Source: Laetiporus sulphureus 93-53 (lineage: Eukaryota > Basidiomycota > Agaricomycetes > Polyporales > Laetiporaceae). Taken from it: a stretch of DNA of 64,000 bases. The DNA is taken from contig NW_024468511.1 in assembly GCF_001632365.1 (NCBI RefSeq), positions 281,676 through 345,675 of the forward strand. The letters run 5' to 3'. Below the pieces are notes generated by a model, which was not told where the DNA came from, made no database searches, and saw only the letters and a program-made list of their open reading frames with translations. Shown one piece after another: positions 49,692-64,000 of the stretch (its first letter is position 1; each line of letters opens with the position of its first letter). Both the position numbers and the translations under genes were made by a program.

Positions 49692-52600
49692 ATGCAGCAA
49701 AGTACCGAAAACAGCTCTGTCGCTGGAGCAGACAGCGACGACGACTTTGATTGGGAGGAGGTCGTCGTCCCTCAGCAAGAGCAAGTTCAGGAGCTGCCCG
49801 CCGTACCGGACGCTTGGCAGGATGACATCCAGGAAGGCCCGTCGGAGAAGCCGCATATCGAGATCACAATACAGACTCAGAAGAGGGTAAAGAAGGGCAC
49901 TCCGAAGTAGTATTGCTGCTTGGTCCGTAGAGATGCTACTGAGGTGCTCAATGTGCATGTAGGAAGAACCCTCAAGCTGAGAAACTGTACGCTGAGCGCC
50001 TGGCTCGCCTGACATGCCACCAGCTGCATACTGTAGCCCTCCTGGCGAACGCTCGCATACGAGACAAATGGATTAACGATCCTCTCCTGCATGTACGTCT
50101 TATCCATGCAACACCCCATTACTGTCTTTCATGCGTCTCTCCTACAGCATATTAACAATCTCTCACCATAGGCACGACTTATGTCTCTCACGCCCCTCCC
50201 TTTGCAGAATGCCTTCGCGACGATCATCAGGTCGCGCTATCCCGACGCCGCGCAGCGCGGGCGCATGTTCGAGGCAGCGATCGTGCGTCTCACGGAGTGG
50301 TGGAGCAGCAGCTTCCGGGTCATGCCCACGGGCCACCTCCGGAACCGCACCTTCGACGAGGTGCAGCGGACGCTCTCCGCGGACCCGAAGGGCAAGGGCA
50401 AGGCTCGGGCACGCGACGAGGACGACGAGGACGATGACGATGGGGAGCGGATCCGCAGCGAGAAGAGCCTGATGAAGCACGCGTTGATGATGCGCGGATC
50501 GAGGGATACCAGCGCGCAACTGTTCACGGCGCTTTGCAGGGCGCTCGGGATCCCCGCTCGCCTCGTCGTCAGCTTGCAGAGCGTGCCGTGGCAGGCTGGC
50601 GTTGGGAAGCCCAAATCCCCTGCGAAGAAGAGAGAGAAGGATAACGGCAAGGGAAAGGCCAAGGCCAAGGCGGAAGAGGACGAGGATGAAGATGATATGG
50701 ATATGGAGGAAGTCGCTATCCCGGAGTCGCCGGCTGTCGTCGATGGTACTGTAGAGAAGGGGAAGTCCAGCGACATCGAAGTGTTTCCGGGGAATGGACA
50801 GCGTCTCGACGGACGTACGTCCACACCGATCAATAATGGAGCGCCAAAAGGCAAAGGGAAGACGCCGCCTGTTATCAAGCTGCGAAAATCTCATGGTCGC
50901 AAGTTGGGCTCGTCCTCAGTGCAAAGAGCCCCAGCCCGTACGTTGTCGTTCCCGTTTGTGCTTTCGCATGCCGTTTGACCGACTATATGCGCATATTGCA
51001 TCTCCCATAATGAACATCCAGGCGAACGCACCCCGGACCCGACCCTCACACCTCCTGTATTCTGGACCGAAGTCTTCTCTCGAGCGGATGCACGCTGGCT
51101 CCCAGTCGACCCCATACGATGCATCATCAGCAAACGCAAGGCCTTCGACCCGAACCCGAACCCCAACGCACCCATCAAGCCGGACCGCACTCGGCCGCTG
51201 AAAGTCGAGAACCGGATGGTGTACGTCGTGGCGTTCGAAGAAGATGGTTTTGCGCGAGACGTCACGCCGAGATATGCGAGAGAGTATGGTGCGAAGGTGG
51301 CGAAGGTGCAGCAAGGCGGGAAGGGGAGGAAGGAATGGTGGGAGAGGATTGTGCGAATGGTGAACAGGCCGTATAGACTGGTGAGCGCGTCCGATGATTC
51401 TCAGTTTAAGAATTCTCTTGACATCCGATGGTGTGTCGATCATAGCATAGAGACGACCTGGAGGATGACGAACTGCACACTCATCAAATAACGGAAGGAA
51501 TGCCTACCACTATGATTGGCTTCAAAGACCATCCATTGTGAGGCTACTGCAACGATTGGCTCGGCTGTCCACTGACTGACATCTTATAGATACGTGTTGG
51601 GTCGACATCTTAAGCGAGACGAGGTCGTTCATCCTGTTGTCGAACTGGGCAAGTTCCGAGGAGAGCCTGTCTATGCGCGGTCCTCGGTGCTATCGTTGAA
51701 GACTGCCGAGAACTGGATGCGCCAGGGCCGCAAGGTGCGCGAAGGCGCTCAGCCGATGAAGTGGGTCAAGCAGCATGCTATGACCGTCAACAAGCAACGC
51801 GCGATAGAGATGGCGCTGGACGCACGGAGAGAAAGGGCTGCCCAAGGCCTGCCAGAAGCCGAGGGTTTTGGGAGCGAGGACGGCGTGATGCAGGGGCTGT
51901 ATGCTGAGAGTCAGACTGAGCTCTGTATACCTGAGCCAGTCGTCAATGTGAGTCAGGCTCTCCGATCTACTGTGCTGCCAATGTCGGTCTGCTCATATGA
52001 TATCCTTAGGGCAAGATACCGAGGAATGACTTTGGCAACATCGATCTATATGTGCCATCTATGCTCCCCGCAGGCGCAGTACATATTCCATGTGAGCGTT
52101 TTCCTGCGGTTGCAGACCGCTCAAGTTGTTGCTTACGTGCGATGTTTTAAGACAAAGGCACGGCTAAAGTTGCACGGCAATTAGGGTTTGACTATGCGGA
52201 AGCCGTGGTATGATTGCTCCACTTGTCATTCCGGCGATACGCTCAGTCCGTCTATCTGCAGACCGGTTTCGAATTCAAGAAACGACAGGCTTTCCCTGTC
52301 ATTACCGGCATTGTCGTGGCAGCGGAGAACGAAGAAGCCGTGCTCGAGGTGCGTCTGACAATCCGCCATGCGCTAGCGTGTGCACTGATGTCCAACTTGA
52401 CACTGGCCTGCTTAATGAACGCAGGCTTATTGGGAAGCCGAACACGATGCCGAACAGAAAAGACGTGCGAAACGGGAGGAACAGGTCATCAAACGATGGA
52501 CTAAACTGATACAAGGGCTTCGAATCCGGCAACGACTGCAAGAACAATATGCACACCCAGACCAGCGTGGGAGCTCGCCTGCTGTTGCCGTTGACGAGGT

Positions 52601-53392
52601 TCGGACTTGCCGCCGCAGGCTCAATTCATTATCTAGTGTGACTAGACCCTGACGCTAATGTTTGAACAGGAGCCCCAGCAGCAGCAGGGAGGTTTCCTCA
52701 CAGGGGCAGATGACGTCGTGCAGCCTTACACGCTGCCAAGAAATTTCCATCCGCACACATCCACTACTATATCCTTGGCTGCGAGCAGGGAGGAATCCAT
52801 GGACCGATTAGATGCCAATATGATGGAGGAGATTCCTTCAGAAACCCCTAGCGCCCTTCAACAATTCGACGAGGAGGACGAGGAGGAAGGAATGGAAGAA
52901 GTGGAGGTGCCGCACTCGACGTGGAAACAAGCAGAGCTGCCGGAAGAACGAATACCGAAGACTATACTTGAGCTCGTAGAAGATGCCGCAAGGCAAGAAG
53001 AAGTACCTCTCAGCGGTGGACAGAAAGAAGTGCAAATGAAGTCTGAATTAGAGCCGGTCGCAAGATCCACTAGGGCAGCAGCGAAACAAATGGCCGCCTT
53101 TAGCAATGGAAGAATGACGCCTGAGAAGACGACAATGCCAACCAGGACGTCGAGAGTCGCTGCTCGCGGGACAAGAAAGCGCACGAGAGAAGACGACGCC
53201 GATTCAAATCCAGGAATGGAAGAAGAAAACGTCCCCTCGACTCGCGGTTCGCCTGCAAAGCGTGCGAAGAAAGCCGCTCCTTCTGTGCCTCCTTCGACAA
53301 GAGTTTTGCGCACACGCACGTCCAAAAGTGCGAGTAAGATTCAAGAGGAGGTGGAGATGGAAGACGCATATCGGCGAGCGACCTGCAATTAG
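49692..53392 (+). CDS. RAD4: DNA repair protein Rad4/XPC
   Basis: Damage-recognition factor of nucleotide excision repair. N-terminus MQQSTENSSVAGADSDDDFD, acidic. The transglutaminase-like fold holds RDTSAQLFTALCRALGIPAR and LVVSLQSVPWQ, interrupted by a long Lys/Glu/Asp-rich linker, and resumes at FWTEVFSRADARWLPVDPI and NRMVYVVAFEEDGFARDVT. The BHD DNA-binding domains follow: YVLGRHLKRDEVVHPV with VYARSSVLSLKTAENWMRQG (BHD1), GKIPRNDFGNIDLYVPSMLP (BHD2), LGFDYAEAVTGFEFKKRQAF (BHD3). The C-terminal tail is disordered with basic clusters (SPAKRAKKAAP). About eight short introns. Convergent with TRM61, whose 3' end lies about 90 bp away. Confidence 0.93.
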
Positions 53393-53481
53393 ATATAGCC
53401 AGAATAATATGCCTGAGTCGTATCAGTATATGTAGCTCAAGAGATGACCGCTGTATCGCTACTATGTGTATCCTAGATGCT

Positions 53482-55519
<2,038 letters not shown>

Positions 55520-56242
55520 ATCAGGCTGGGAATGTTGGAGTCTCAGGCTTCCGCGTACGCGCGGTTTACGTCCAGGTGAGAGTTCGTGCAAGTTGCAGGG
55601 AGGTTTTACCGAGATTTGAAGGTTGAGGAGAACTCGGGTAGTAGGGAATCTGAGGGATTTGAAATGGCGGGATTGAGTTTGCGAATCGGTGAGTGTGGGA
55701 AGATTTGGCTCTGCGCGTTGGATCTAGGCGCGCGGGCACCGCTCAGCTGGACGAGCCATAACGTACCCAATTACTTCCGCTCAGTGTTCTGACGCCAGCA
55801 GCTGGGACAGCACACCCTGCACGCGGTCCGTCACCGACCCTGGTCCACCCTTCCCCGTCGACGGCTCCGCTGGCGGGCCTCCAGCTTTTCCGGCCAATTT
55901 GACGTGTCTCGCGAGAGAGACTGGAATGTTCCCAGCTGGCTCAACCCAGATTATTTATTGTTGAACCGTATTCGTATTCGTGACGCCGTCGTCATCCCAC
56001 CTCCTTGTTGTCTGACCTCGAACACCGTCAGAAAACCACACAGTGATCCGACATCTTTTCCCGGAGTCTTCCTGTTCCTTACATATCATTGTTACGTGCC
56101 CTTGTCTTGCCTAGTACGGAACATCAGTCCAGTGCTTCTAGAAATACACGACTTATCTCCACGAAATACTGCACTTCTCTCTCTTCTTCCACCACTTCCT
56201 ACTGCCTACGCGTCCGTACCGCCTCCTTTCATCGTCACCAGC
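55520..56242. other. Divergent intergenic region
   Basis: About 720 bp between TRM61 and the PAS protein gene; no exon recognised with confidence, though the first exon of the PAS gene may lie here. Confidence 0.4.
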
Positions 56243-57662
56243 AATGAATTCGGACACTCCGCGCGTTTCCTTCAGTATGTCTACCTCCTTTCGATACATA
56301 GAGCCTTTGAGCTGAGCCCAGCCATCAATCTGTCCAGTCGGAATTGTCGATTTCACTGAAGAGGTAAGGCGCTCTGTTTGACGCCCACCCCTCACCCCAC
56401 ACTGATGCTGGGGATCACAAGGCAAAGTGGCTATACTGTTCAGAATCAGTATCAGACTTGCTAGGTATGAACTTGTCTCCGTCTTGGCCGGTAATAAGGC
56501 GCTCAAGTCGAACCAGGATTCGAACCGCATGAACTTATTGGCACGCCGTCGCTCAATCTCGTCCACCCCGACGAGTTTACCGAGGTCAAGTCGATGCACT
56601 ACAGTACAATCACTCAGGATCGTGCTGCGGTGCTCGCCTACCTCCGGATGAAACACAAGGATCCATACAAAGGCTATATTTTGTGCGCCATTGTAGGTGC
56701 CACATCTGCTTCCGTTAGGCGCCGGGCGACGCTGACACCGTATCTCTCAGTCGCGAACCGTATGCCAGAATGTCCTCGTCGGCAGCGTTTCGTACGCATC
56801 GCCTGGACCGAAAGCCATGCACAATGCCTCCACCGCACAGGAAGTCAGGATCATCACGCCGTCCGCGAAAGACTTCGAATTCCGAGTAATTTTCTTCTAT
56901 CACCACTCGTTTGCCGTTGAGCACTCATTTCATCGGTTCCACAGCGGTGGAATGACCCGAACCCGATGCCTCCCTGCCCGGTGCCAAACCTCAGTCGTAG
57001 CGTAACTCCAACGGGCTCTCCTTCCGGCAGCAGATCCCCATCCCCATCCCCGGAGCGTGAGGCCGAGGCTCCCGAGCACTTTGACCCGCTTCCGGAACAG
57101 TCGCCGCGTACGGCCTTGTTCCTGGACCGCTTCTCGCTGAATTGCCCGATCCTGTATTGCTCGAACGACAGCATCCTGCAGACGACGCATGTGCTGGGCC
57201 GGAGCTTCTTCGACTTCGTCATGCGCTCGGACGAGGACCTCGTCAGGAGCTGGATCGATGTCATCAAGAGCTGGGGCGTCAATGAACGCGGGCAGCCGAG
57301 CGACGGAGGGTTCGGATTCGGGAAGTTTAAAGTATGCGTGGAAGGGAGGGACTCGAGGTGAGCCACGATCTGTCAAGCTATATAGCGCATGCAACTTACG
57401 GACGTTTCGATACAGCGAACGCCCTCCTGACCCCGCGCCTTCACGCCGAGGGCATCAGTCAAATCGCGACCGTGAGCGGGGACGAGACCGCGAGCATGAC
57501 TACCAAAAGGCACATCGCGCTTCCCACGGGACCACACACGACCCATCTCACGGCCGGAACCGCCGTAGAGGAGAACCGCAGCAGCAGAGACTGGTCGTGG
57601 ATGCCATCTTTTCGGCCCACTCCGACGGTCTGATGGTCATAATCCGCAAATCCGAGTCATAA
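56243..57662 (+). CDS. PAS-domain protein
   Basis: The spliced core reads PVGIVDFTEEAKWLYCSESV, SDLLGFEPHELIGTPSLNLV, HPDEFTEVKSMHYSTITQDR, LRMKHKDPYKGYILCAI, SRTVCQNVLVGSVSYASPGP, a typical PAS fold. After a Ser/Pro-rich linker (NLSRSVTPTGSPSGSRSPSP) a second PAS-like region follows (PRTALFLDRFSLNCPILYCS, FFDFVMRSDEDLVRSWIDVI). The C-terminus is Arg/His-rich and ends MVIIRKSES. I see neither the flavin-binding LOV motif (NCRFLQ-type) nor a GATA finger, so this is not a White Collar 1 orthologue. It may be a signalling or transcription partner. The start is doubtful: from the ATG at 56243 the frame meets a TGA before PVGIV that I could not splice out in phase. Confidence 0.65.
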
Positions 57663-60010
57663 GCGGTCACAGCGTGTATCCCACTTGTCCATAGCTTCAT
57701 GGACTGTGGATACATGCTGTCGCGGGATATACGGTTCAACAGTTCTTCTGAAAAAAAAAACATGCTGGTCAAGCATTCGGCACTCTTCCCTGTCTTCTTA
57801 TGCGATATCTGAAACTGACAGCAGTATACCCTATGTATCCAACGGACTCTCCTATGCCGCTCTTCTCTTGGCGACCTTTGCTGTATGCGTAGACATCCTG
57901 TTGTGAGATGGTATGGTCAGTCGTCTGTATGCGCCCGTAGTGAATCTGTTGGTACGAGTCTCATATCCTTCCACTTTTGTTTCCAAGCTGGTCACTGTTA
58001 CTATCTCTAGTGAATACCGATATATGTGTTACATTATCTGGCCGCCTCGCCACCTGCTCCCCACTCCGAATACCCCATCTTTACCTTGTTTCAGTCCGCA
58101 GATATGCCCGGTTCAAAGACGTCTCTTGTTATCCCGTTTCGGTTCTCAGCTTTCCCATGGCTTTGTTACTTGCACTGGCTTTCCGGATTGCAATTTTGTA
58201 ATAGTATCCAGACGACAATGGAGTTTCTAGAGTATCTCAAAGAGAGCTCGGTCCTGGAGTAGCATCACATAACAATCTGGGACGATTACCTATGGATATC
58301 GTTTCTTCGCGGAGTGAAAGAGAGTCGCCATCGAGACTCAGAGTTGGCATTACAGGAGTGCTCCCACCAAGTCAACGTTCCCTATCGTAGCCAGGGCCTT
58401 GGAGCGCACATGGTAAGTGAGCATCTCGTACCTCATTGGACCAAGATGACCAACACCGAGGCGCAGGTCTGGCGATAGCCCTGGTCTCGCCTCGTTCCTT
58501 AGGCTGACCAGGATCACGAGACAAATGCGCATGTCTGTGTGGTCCTGGTGGGTGGTGAGTTAATTTCGGAGTGCCACGATGCTTCCATACGGGCCTTCTG
58601 CATTTCGTCAGTTCCCATACGACCCAACGTCAGCCGGCTCGTGGTGGCCCGCAGGACGTAACGGGCAGGCCATGGGACCCTGGCATATGGCAGGGTCAAT
58701 AGCAAACCTTGATTAAGCCGAACGTGGTGCCAGGGATGACGACGTGTCCTCAACCGAAAGTGAGCGCGTGCGGGGATGCGGCGGTAGCGCGCATTGGCAG
58801 CGGTACAGAGCTAGGACGAAAAGCGAGCTTCCATCGGCGGCCTGCATGACTAGACGCATCGCTATTGACTGCGGAATAACCGAGCGCGGGTTGGACCGGA
58901 TGATGCTGGCCGGGCATGGCGAAGGATCAAGAGCCCGCGGTTATTGGTTGATTAGTGATGGTGTTTAAGCTCGGGGTCCCAATGCAATGTGGCCGCTAAG
59001 CGCGTGGGGGTACTATGTCGTGCATACGACATCAACGGATAGCGGGTAAACATCGTCCCATGCGACATGGTACCTTTGCAGAGAACATTCACGGCCGTTG
59101 GGCCCCGACTTTGTGTGCCTCTGGTATGACGCTGGCGTTGAAAGGGAGTAAGTATGTGATGATCCTGCGACTTCCAGGCATCCGGGATTTCCTGAGTGCA
59201 TCGTGACTTTTGAATTGCCGGGATGTAAGGATTCATACCATGCTTGCGACTTGACCGCTGGTTTATGCAACGAAGCCCGACTTCTAAGCTCGCGTCTGAT
59301 TTGTGCGCTCTTGCTATCCCTCTTGCAACTTTGCGTATTATGTGGAGCGCCTCAAACTTTGTGCTTCGTATGGCTTCCTTTCATCCAATATTACCCCGAT
59401 CAGCTTCCGAACACATTGACATAGTAGTACTTTGCGAAGCGCTGAGAACAGTCCGATACGCGGATGCATTCAATGCGAAGGTCCGTGCGCGCCAGATAGA
59501 CAATCGCTGTAAACCCGACTCCAGCCGCAATGGATGGCCAATGGTGCCAGCGGGCGAGCAGCGTGGTGGCGCGTCGGTTCGCACGGGTGAATCTGGCCTC
59601 GATTCGAGGAAGATCCACTTGGGCGGCACGCATCTCAGCGAAACTTTGGTTAATTATGGCTGCCGATCTTTGTTCCTGGACATTTGCATCCGTGGCACTC
59701 CGATACGCGCAAGTCAGATGATCCCTTTGGCTGCGGCTGAGAGTTGGACGGGCGTCGCGCTTCTGCATGCAGCGGGACGCTGCAATGTGGCACGGCTTCG
59801 TGCTGGTTCTTGATGTGGACAGCACGTACGGAGTGCGAAGGTCGCCAGGCGTACATGGTATCAGAAGCATGTCAAATACAAGCTTGGCGCTGGCACGTGC
59901 TACCATAATGCTGAGGTATGTTTCCAAGAGATATGTGAAGGTAATAAGTTACAGACCTGCTTAGATGAGGCTATATAGTACAGCAGACAACATTTTCAAG
60001 CGAGGAAAGC
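57663..60010. other. Intergenic, no gene recognised
   Basis: About 2.3 kb. Open frames up to 189 codons exist near 59.2-59.9 kb on both strands but carry no motif. A run of ten A lies near 57.75 kb. Confidence 0.45.
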
Positions 60011-61368
60011 TCATGCGTCTAATGTCTTCCTCTCTGATCGTAATGGCACTTTGGTGGGCATGTCTGGCTCGACATCGCTATCGTCCAGGACTGCGGCAGG
60101 GAGAGTAGATTTGCGTTCGCGGACACAGGAGGACACGCTCGCAAACTGGATCGTGTCCAAAGGGAGCGTGCCACTTTCATCCGTTGTCTTCAAAGGTCTT
60201 GTACGGAAACGCGCGGTTGAGAGCTGGGTACCGGTCAGCCGGGAATGGACGTCGTTTGTGGTAAGCTCCAATCCCGCGAGGACCAGAATCATGGTAGGCA
60301 CGATCCCCTGTATAGACGAATCATGAGATTCTAATGCAATCAAGCAGGACTTCGCATACCGTTAGCTGGCCTATAGGATCGTAGACGATGTAAAACGAGT
60401 TGAGGCCCAGGAAATATAGGGTAACTTCACAAATCAGAGCGACAGAATATATCATGCCGGACTCGATCACGATCAACAGTATCCGCCAGTATCGAAAATT
60501 GACTGTTCCTCCACACATGCGTAGAATGAACCTGACATATATCGTTTCATGATCTTTGCATGATGCAGTCGTGAAGCATGAGAAAACGCACCAGACCCGC
60601 AGGCCAACAAGACAAGTCACCACTACGTTCGTGGTGAGAGATAAACTGAATAGCGATCCGTTCCACACCACGAGTGGATGCGCAAAGGCACTATGGTACT
60701 GTTGCCCTCTGGCGAAATAGACTGTTTGTCCAAACCCACAAACTGCACAACGTTAGAAGATGCAGAAAACGGTACAGAGGGCCACTCACTTGCAGATCCA
60801 ATTACCAAGATGATCGGCGCAGCGCACATTTTCCAGTCTCTGCCCCACACCAAATAGCATCGCCAGACCTGCCAAGCCTGTCAACACAAATTGGATCTTC
60901 TATTGAGCTAGAGAGACTTACCACTACGCTATCGCCAACTATGGACTAGTCCCGCGTCAATGCAACCATCCGCTCGACAAATTGATGTCGAACTCACATT
61001 CACAGTATGAATTCCTACCTTTGCCACGTTGGCCGGTATTGACACATCTGAGAAGAATGCAGCCGGGCCACCAGGTTGATCGCGTAGCACAATGAATCCC
61101 ATGATGAGGCGATAAAACCCCAAGAAGACGTGGCAAGTGGAGAAGGTGAACATGAGCAGGGCAATAGTGACGAGCATTTTGTTGACATGAGGTGTCCGCC
61201 GTCGGATCGTTAGGATGAACAGGCACGAGAAAAACAAGACCACGTTCATGCCTAGCTGGTCATCAGCTGAATGCGCTATTGATCTGTGCATGACGTACCG
61301 TAGAAAAGTGTCTCCAGCCATATTGCGGCCAAGTAAGCCCTGTCAAGGGTAATATCTGTGGTGCCCAT
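60011..61368 (-). CDS. Multi-spanning (about 7 TM) membrane protein of basidiomycete type
   Basis: Minus-strand multi-exon gene. It starts MGTTDITLDRAYLAAIWLE and continues NVVLFFSCLFILTIRRRTPH, MLVTIALLMFTFSTCHVFLG, VVIWRCYLVWGRDWKMCAAP, NVVVTCLVGLRVWCVFSC, RYWRILLIVIESGMIYSVAL, GIVPTMILVLAGLELTTNDV. About seven hydrophobic spans are followed by a cytosolic Ser/Thr-rich tail. The layout matches a large family of uncharacterised integral membrane proteins in Agaricomycetes. The function is unknown and I see no catalytic or receptor signature. Start chosen at the ATG before a conserved-looking N-terminus. Divergent from the RecQ gene. Confidence 0.8.
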
Positions 61369-62138
61369 GGCGGGAGGTGAGCTGGGGACGGCGGTCAGCA
61401 CGCTTGGCAACCGGCAACCGGCAGGTTAAGTAGAGGTTCGATTCAAAGCGCTGCAGGCAGTGGCAATAACATGGAGCAGAAGCTTCCAATGAGGCAACGG
61501 CCAAGAACCCAAAGTAGACTGCGGCGTTCTGTACCGAAGCGGTAAAATCCGAAGCCGGATTTGTTTGCTAGATGTATTGAGCAGACCTATTGCGACAACT
61601 CCCATGAGGCTGTCCATTCACGCTGTCCATTCATTTCGCATCAACAATCATGCTCTGCGACATGATAGATTGTAGCAGGGACAGCGACTCTTTGACTCAG
61701 ACATCTAACCTTGAGTCGCATTCATACGGAGCTTGGGTCCATTCAAATTGGTGTGACCCGTATAACCGGCCATGGGCAAAGATGTCTCGAACGAGTAACA
61801 AGACCAGTACTTACTGGACCGTATCAGATGCGATGATGTCGCACAATCTGATGTGCAGGACTTCAATACGCCATTGGCTCAATTGTCCACCCAAGTCACT
61901 CGATGGAGCATGCGGAAGGGTGCAAAAAGATGATCAGATGGTGAAAAATTCCAAACCAGAAGAGGAGCACGCTGCGGGACTAGAACTCGCGTCGTAGTCA
62001 TGGTGCAAGCACACCAGTGGCTGGCGAATAGACAAGCAGCATGGCTGACGCGTACACGTGACGAACGCGTGTTGTTCGCGTCGACCCCGAACGCCGCAAG
62101 CTCCGAGTACTACTGCACTGTTTACTTCTGACGAATCC
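61369..62138. other. Divergent promoter region
   Basis: About 770 bp between the membrane-protein gene and RecQ. The only motif noticed is the ACGCGT pair at 62048-62070. Confidence 0.45.
62048..62070. promoter_or_regulatory. Paired ACGCGT boxes upstream of RecQ helicase
   Basis: ACGCGT at 62048-62053 and 62065-62070, within 91 bp of the RecQ ATG. The close pairing resembles MluI cell-cycle box arrays of G1/S-regulated genes. Function is inferred. Confidence 0.45.
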
Positions 62139-64000
62139 ATGGACTCGACTTCCACGTCCCCCAGCTCTCGAGGAGAATCGAAAAGCCTGCGCTCGCCCTT
62201 CTCGGATCCTTCCATCGAGAAACTGTCCAACGTCTCGACGCCACAGGACAGACGTAAGAAGAGGAGCCGAGCAGCAGACGACTGCTGGAAGTAAGCCCTA
62301 TGATATCCTGAAGTGTGACTCTTATGCAGTATCACTCTCATAAAGCGTGTTGACGGAAAGTAAGCATGTTCTCTTCTGCCACGATGGTCAGTCATGCTGA
62401 CATATAATTGGCGAGCAGCATTTGGCCACTCGGAGTATAAAGGGAAGCAGAAGGAGATTGTGCACGCCGCTGTCCATGGTATTGAATTTGTGCAATTATA
62501 TGCGGTATTGACTGACAAGTCGGGCTCAAGGGGCAGATGTTTTCGTGCTAGCGCCGACTGGAATGGGCAAGGTAACCCTAGAATACACAGCACAACAATT
62601 GCAGCGTTCAATAACGTTTTTGGCCTGTTCAGAGTATATGTTTTCAGGTCCCTGCGATAGCTGCTCAAGTATGTCCAAGAAGCAACCAGCTAGGCTGGCG
62701 AAATGCTGACGCTGCCCAAATAGCACGGAGTCACCGTGGTCGTGTCTCCTCTCCTCGGTATTCATTCTGTCTCCATCGTTGCGATATGTGCTGATAACAA
62801 GTCATACAAGCGCTTATGAAGAATCGTGAGTGTCTACGTGCATTCAAATGAAGCAGGCGGGTGATATAGACTGCATAACAGAAGTTGCCAAGTTACGACG
62901 TGCCGATATATGCGTTGTCGCCTTCACCTCCGAGACCTCTCGAGAGGAGAAACAAGATGTTCGTGAGGTCTCCATATCTCACATTTATCTCTCGCTGACG
63001 GCGTGACGAGCAGCTAGTGCAGGACCTGCATTCAGGGGATCCCACCACTCGACTGCTCTATGGTTCGCATAACCCTTCAATGATACCTGCTCACGAGCGA
63101 TGACGACGTTGAATGTCCAGTGAGCCCAGAGAAGTTCTGCGCTGCAGAATTTACCAAGATGCTAGCCGTTCTTTACGAACAAGAGAGGTTGAACCGATTA
63201 GTCGTTGATGAGGTGCCGTGACATCTGTAGACTGAGCTGATCCTTGCCACTGAATGCGACATACAGGCTCATTGTATATCGGTACATCTTGGCAACTGAC
63301 TCGTGGAGCTAAGTGGCATAAATACTGATTCGCCGATGCACAGGAGTGGGGTCACGATTTCCGTGCAGAGTATCGGCGGCTCGGTCTCTTCAGGGACAGA
63401 TACCCAAATATACCTATCATGGCACTGACTGCGACAGCAACTCCAGCGTATGCTTCATGGCTCGCTATCACTTCTCAGTACTGAAGCCTGGAGAAGCGTG
63501 CAGGACGATATCGTGCGTAGCCTGAAGATATCAGAGGGTAACCTGTTTAAAGTCGTCCATCCGTTCAATCGGGAAAATCTGTTTTATGAGGTGGAGTCCT
63601 CTGCGTGGTGTTTCATGACAGGCACTCATGCAACACCTAAGGTCCGATATCTGTCTTCCCCGGACCCGGACGCACACAAAGTCGATGTCTTTGAATACAT
63701 CAGTGGTCTGCATAGACGCCGAGGACAACCCTCTTCCGGTATTATCTATTGTAGAACGCGCGCCAGATGCGACGACCTGTCCGCCTATTTGCGAGGCAAA
63801 GGACTGAACGCCAGACCATATCACAGAGGGATCAGGTGAGTGGTCGTTTGTTGACGCGTGTGCGAACTGTGCATCCACATCTCATGCGGCGATGACTCCC
63901 AGGCCTTCTGTTCTTGATAGGACACTGGAAGATTGGGCCTGTGGAGGAACAGGGAAAGGAGGAGTCGACGTGGTAAGCCATGCTCCTCTTTACAATGTCC
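62139..64000 (+). CDS. RecQ-family ATP-dependent DNA helicase, truncated by window end
   Basis: 3'-5' DNA helicase of the RecQ family (genome stability). The first exon starts [20 protein letters not shown]. The helicase core, spliced through many short introns: [20 protein letters not shown] (Q-motif region), [20 protein letters not shown] (Walker A), [38 protein letters not shown] (DEAH box with RecQ aromatic-loop start), [40 protein letters not shown] and [16 protein letters not shown]. The gene continues beyond 64000, so RQC/HRDC domains cannot be judged. The junction of exon 1 to the core (62290-62420) is uncertain. Which RecQ paralogue this is cannot be told. Confidence 0.9.

Noticed and set aside
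53100..53481. Open frame antisense to the RAD4 3' end continuing the TRM61 frame
   Set aside because: Its residues look non-conserved, and it mirrors RAD4 codons; more likely a shadow after a lost stop or a one-base error.
56517..56527. Minus-strand GGTTCGAATCC, a perfect tRNA B-box
   Set aside because: It lies inside the PAS exon coding FEPHE, and no tRNA cloverleaf or A-box is found at the right spacing.
59400..59927. 175-codon minus-strand open frame
   Set aside because: No domain, signal or membrane pattern; an equally long plus-strand frame overlaps it.

Overview
The window is nuclear DNA of a filamentous basidiomycete, most likely an Agaricomycete. Genes lie on both strands about 1 to 3 kb apart, are moderately GC rich, and are split by many short GT-AG introns (mostly 45-70 nt). 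They include a delta-12 desaturase, AMP deaminase, pyruvate decarboxylase, diverged F-box/leucine-rich proteins and a multi-spanning membrane protein of a type common in mushrooms. A run of exactly 100 Ns (22594-22693) marks a scaffold gap, so this is draft sequence. All gene models below were spliced by eye from protein similarity.

Layout. 0.7-2.1 kb: aldo/keto reductase on the minus strand, broken by a stop and a frameshift. 4.1-8.3 kb: a small unknown gene diverging from ribonucleotide reductase large subunit (RNR1), with ACGCGT (MluI cell-cycle box) motifs between them. 8.9-11.2 kb: secreted GH30 glucanase. 12.7-14.5 kb: diverged casein-kinase-1-like protein with a SUMO-interaction-like motif and an internal repeat. 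17.3-19.1 kb: delta-12 fatty acid desaturase. 19.7-20.3 kb: ribosomal protein eS19 with an odd acidic tail. 20.7-22.2 kb: F-box protein. 22.8-26.0 kb: AMP deaminase, convergent with pyruvate decarboxylase (26.4-28.9 kb). 30.9-39.6 kb: two tandem F-box paralogues separated by a CACTA-ended MITE, a PPPDE-thioredoxin-PUL fusion protein, and a probably damaged F-box-like gene. 40.4-42.7 kb: a disordered protein with an H15/winged-helix-like segment. 42.7-47.9 kb is gene poor. 47.9-49.1 kb: HAD sugar/glycerol phosphatase. 49.7-53.4 kb: RAD4/XPC repair protein, convergent with TRM61 tRNA methyltransferase. 56.2-57.7 kb: PAS protein. 60.0-61.4 kb: multi-spanning membrane protein. 62.1 kb to the end: RecQ helicase, cut by the window edge.

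The genes are mostly independent housekeeping genes and do not form a biosynthetic cluster. The main shared thread is DNA synthesis and repair: RNR1 and RecQ both carry clustered ACGCGT motifs upstream, and RAD4 has one. The most interesting details are exons of 4, 8 and 14 nt that restore highly conserved protein motifs, the ACGCGT cluster that continues into the RNR1 introns, the 161-bp fold-back element, and the CK1-like protein. Several conserved genes also show isolated frame lesions that could be real decay or draft-sequence errors.
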